Shown one piece after another: positions 62,652 to 64,000 of a stretch of 64,000 bases of DNA; within the stretch, counting starts at the first letter, position 1, and every line of letters starts with the position of its first letter. The stretch spans positions 40,005-104,004 of the forward strand of contig NZ_RXFQ01000023.1 of NCBI RefSeq assembly GCF_003951285.1, written 5' to 3'. The DNA is from Variovorax beijingensis. GTDB lineage: Bacteria; Pseudomonadota; Gammaproteobacteria; Burkholderiales; Burkholderiaceae_C. Made by a program: the position numbers and the translations under genes. Below the pieces are notes generated by a model, which was not told the origin of the DNA, did no database searches, and saw only the letters and a program-made list of their open reading frames with translations.

Positions 62652-63377
62652 TCACCGCCAGCCGAACAGCGCGCCCCAGCCGCGCACCTGCGCCGGGTCG
62701 GCCCCTGCGGCGCGCAGCTGGCCCCAGACGGTGGTGCTCACGGTGTCGAGCAGCGCGATGCCGGTTTCGGCCTCGAACGCCTCGGCCAGGGGCGCGGCGT
62801 GCAGGTTGGTGCAGAAGGTGGTGATGGCCTCGGGCCGCGCGGCCGCCACCTCGCGCATCGACGCCATCAGCTGCGCGGGCTCCACGAGCGCGAAGTCGTG
62901 GTTCACGCGGATGCCCAGGTGGCGCTCGGCCACCACCTCGATGCCGAGCGCGCGGTAGTTGTCCACGATGCGCTGCTGCACGTCGGCGGTGTAGGGCGTC
63001 ACGAGCCCGAGCCGCTTCACGCCGCGCAGCGCCAGCAGTTCGTTGAGCGCCAGCACGGCGGTGGTGGCGGCAATGCCGGTGCGCTCGCGGATGCGCTCGA
63101 CCAGGCGCCGGTCGGCATCGAAGCCCAGCCAGCCTGACGAGGTGCCGCTCCAGCCGATCACGTCGACCTGCGCATCGGCCAGCAGTTCGGCGGCGGCAAG
63201 GATCTTGCTGTCGTCGAACTGGCCCAGGCCCGCGGCCGAGAGCGAGATCTCCGTCACCCTGAAGCGAGAGAAATGGGCGCTGCAGCCCGGCACGCAGGCC
63301 GCCAGGGTGCTGGTCAGCGGCTCCAGCGCGGTGTTGGACGAGGGCGTGAGCACGCCAAGGCGAAGGGGGCGCGTCAT
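62652..63377 (-). CDS. Maleate isomerase/arylmalonate decarboxylase-type Asp/Glu racemase superfamily protein
   Basis: A 241-residue member of the maleate cis-trans isomerase/arylmalonate decarboxylase branch. N-terminal TPSSNTALEP (11-20) and TFCTNLHAAP (187-196) match maleate isomerases. The first catalytic Cys of isomerases (in a CTS-type loop) is replaced by Gly in WSGTSSG (Gly78), while the second, Cys189, stays. A Gly at the first place and one catalytic Cys is the pattern known for arylmalonate decarboxylase. Divergent from a hydantoinase, so a link to hydantoin or amide metabolism is possible. Confidence 0.82.
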   Translation of the reverse strand: MTRPLRLGVLTPSSNTALEPLTSTLAACVPGCSAHFSRFRVTEISLSAAGLGQFDDSKILAAAELLADAQVDVIGWSGTSSGWLGFDADRRLVERIRERTGIAATTAVLALNELLALRGVKRLGLVTPYTADVQQRIVDNYRALGIEVVAERHLGIRVNHDFALVEPAQLMASMREVAAARPEAITTFCTNLHAAPLAEAFEAETGIALLDTVSTTVWGQLRAAGADPAQVRGWGALFGWR

Positions 63378-63451
63378 GGGTTTCCTTTTGTGTGCGGATG
63401 GCCGGCATCAGCGTAATCACTGCTTCCGGGCCGCTTGATTGTTGATGATTA

Positions 63452-63484
63452 TGTCGACAATATTCAATACCTTTTGTTGACAAA
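63452..63484. promoter_or_regulatory. TGTCGACA palindrome and related repeat in the divergent promoter
   Basis: TGTCGACA (63452-63459), a perfect palindrome, and a related TTGTTGACAA starting at 63475, lie in the 125-base gap between the two divergent genes. They could be operator half-sites of a regulator not in the window. Confidence 0.35.
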
Positions 63485-63502
63485 AATGAGGCGCGCCTTT
63501 CC

Positions 63503-64000
63503 ATGAGCTCCCACTCGGCCTTCGACCTGGTGATCCGCAACGCGCAGGCCGTCACGGCCAGCGACACCTTCCAATGCGACATCGGGGTGCGCGAGGGGCG
63601 CATCGTGCAGCTCGGCCTCGCGCTGGCCGGCGGCGCGCGCGAGATCGACGCGGCCGGCCGCACCGTCACGCCCGGCGGCGTCGACGCCCACTGCCACCTC
63701 GACCAGCCGATGCCCGCGCCCATGCGCATGGCCGACGGCTTTGCCAGCGGCACGCGCAGCGCGGCCTGCGGCGGCACCACCACGGTGATTCCGTTCGCGG
63801 CGCAGGCCAAGGGACAGTCGCTGCGCGCGGCGGTGGACGACTACCACCGCCGCGCCGAAGGCCAGGCGCATGTCGACTACGCCTTCCACCTGATCGTGAG
63901 CGACCCGACGCCCACGGTGCTGCGCGAGGAGCTGCCGGCGCTGATCCGCGAGGGCTACAGCTCGTTCAAGATCTACATGACCTACGACGACCTCAAGCTC
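63503..64000 (+). CDS. D-hydantoinase/dihydropyrimidinase, N-terminal part (cut by window edge)
   Basis: The first 166 residues of a cyclic amidohydrolase; family length is about 460-485. The Zn ligands His63 and His65 are in DAHCHLDQP, and Lys155 in SSFKIYMTYDD is the carboxylated bridging lysine. It hydrolyses dihydropyrimidines or 5-substituted hydantoins to N-carbamoyl amino acids. A pairing with the divergent racemase-superfamily gene is common for hydantoin loci, though usually with a true racemase. The C-terminus is beyond the window. ATG start begins MSSHSAFDLVIRN. Confidence 0.9.
   Translation, partial: MSSHSAFDLVIRNAQAVTASDTFQCDIGVREGRIVQLGLALAGGAREIDAAGRTVTPGGVDAHCHLDQPMPAPMRMADGFASGTRSAACGGTTTVIPFAAQAKGQSLRAAVDDYHRRAEGQAHVDYAFHLIVSDPTPTVLREELPALIREGYSSFKIYMTYDDLKL

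Overview
The window is about 64 kb of GC-rich, gene-dense bacterial DNA with short intergenic gaps. Gene content points to a metabolically versatile betaproteobacterium of the Comamonadaceae, most likely Variovorax or a close relative: GTP-type PEP carboxykinase, Bug-family solute receptors, many LysR/GntR regulators, a beta-keto acid cleavage enzyme (BKACE), a glutaryl-CoA dehydrogenase/CoA-transferase pair and a hut operon with a NitT/TauT-type ABC transporter. The genus is inferred from recognised families, not from a database search. I saw no rRNA, tRNA, CRISPR array, integrase, transposase or prophage.

Layout. 1-5.8 kb: minus-strand hut operon (ABC transporter, hutC, hutH, hutU cut by the window edge), bracketed by three near-identical palindromes that look like HutC operators. 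6-19.8 kb: housekeeping and mixed genes (recQ, nucleoside hydrolase lipoprotein with tandem LacI-type operators, S41 protease lipoprotein, double AAA+ ATPase, threonine ammonia-lyase, pckG, a LysR gene flanked by two small-protein genes that share an operator-like motif, a metallophosphatase). 19.8-28.6 kb: a catabolic island with a GntR regulator divergent from a Rieske oxygenase, a glutamine-synthetase-like ligase, a 2Fe-2S ferredoxin and a full branched-chain-type ABC importer. 28.6-37 kb: phospholipase D-like lipoprotein, Spm-type membrane protein, flavin reductase, SMR and EamA transporters, glutaminase, NAD-dependent epimerase with a divergent LysR gene.

37-45.1 kb: an amidase operon: leader RNA with two ANTAR-type hairpins and an overlapping terminator, amiE, an NCS1 permease, a MetX-like hydrolase, a MoxR ATPase/VWA pair, amiC and amiR. 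The sensor (AmiC), antiterminator (AmiR) and RNA target are all visible, so the switch can be read end to end. 45.1-49 kb: LysR, a DUF1127 protein, an unknown 559-residue protein and a LacI regulator. 49-56.2 kb: a LacI-controlled catabolic operon (intradiol dioxygenase, SDR, BKACE, quinone oxidoreductase, cupin, Bug receptor, secreted amidohydrolase), interrupted by a roughly 200-bp inverted-repeat element. 56.2-64 kb: uracil-DNA glycosylase-type protein, PEP mutase-like protein, VOC protein, CoA-transferase and gcdH with a divergent LysR gene, a small membrane protein, and a single-cysteine maleate isomerase/arylmalonate decarboxylase-type enzyme divergent from a hydantoinase cut by the window end.

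The two most interesting systems are the ANTAR-controlled amidase operon, with its unusual MoxR/VWA and NCS1 content, and the Rieske/ligase/ferredoxin/importer island, which resembles a gamma-glutamylation-dependent amine oxidation pathway with no known substrate.
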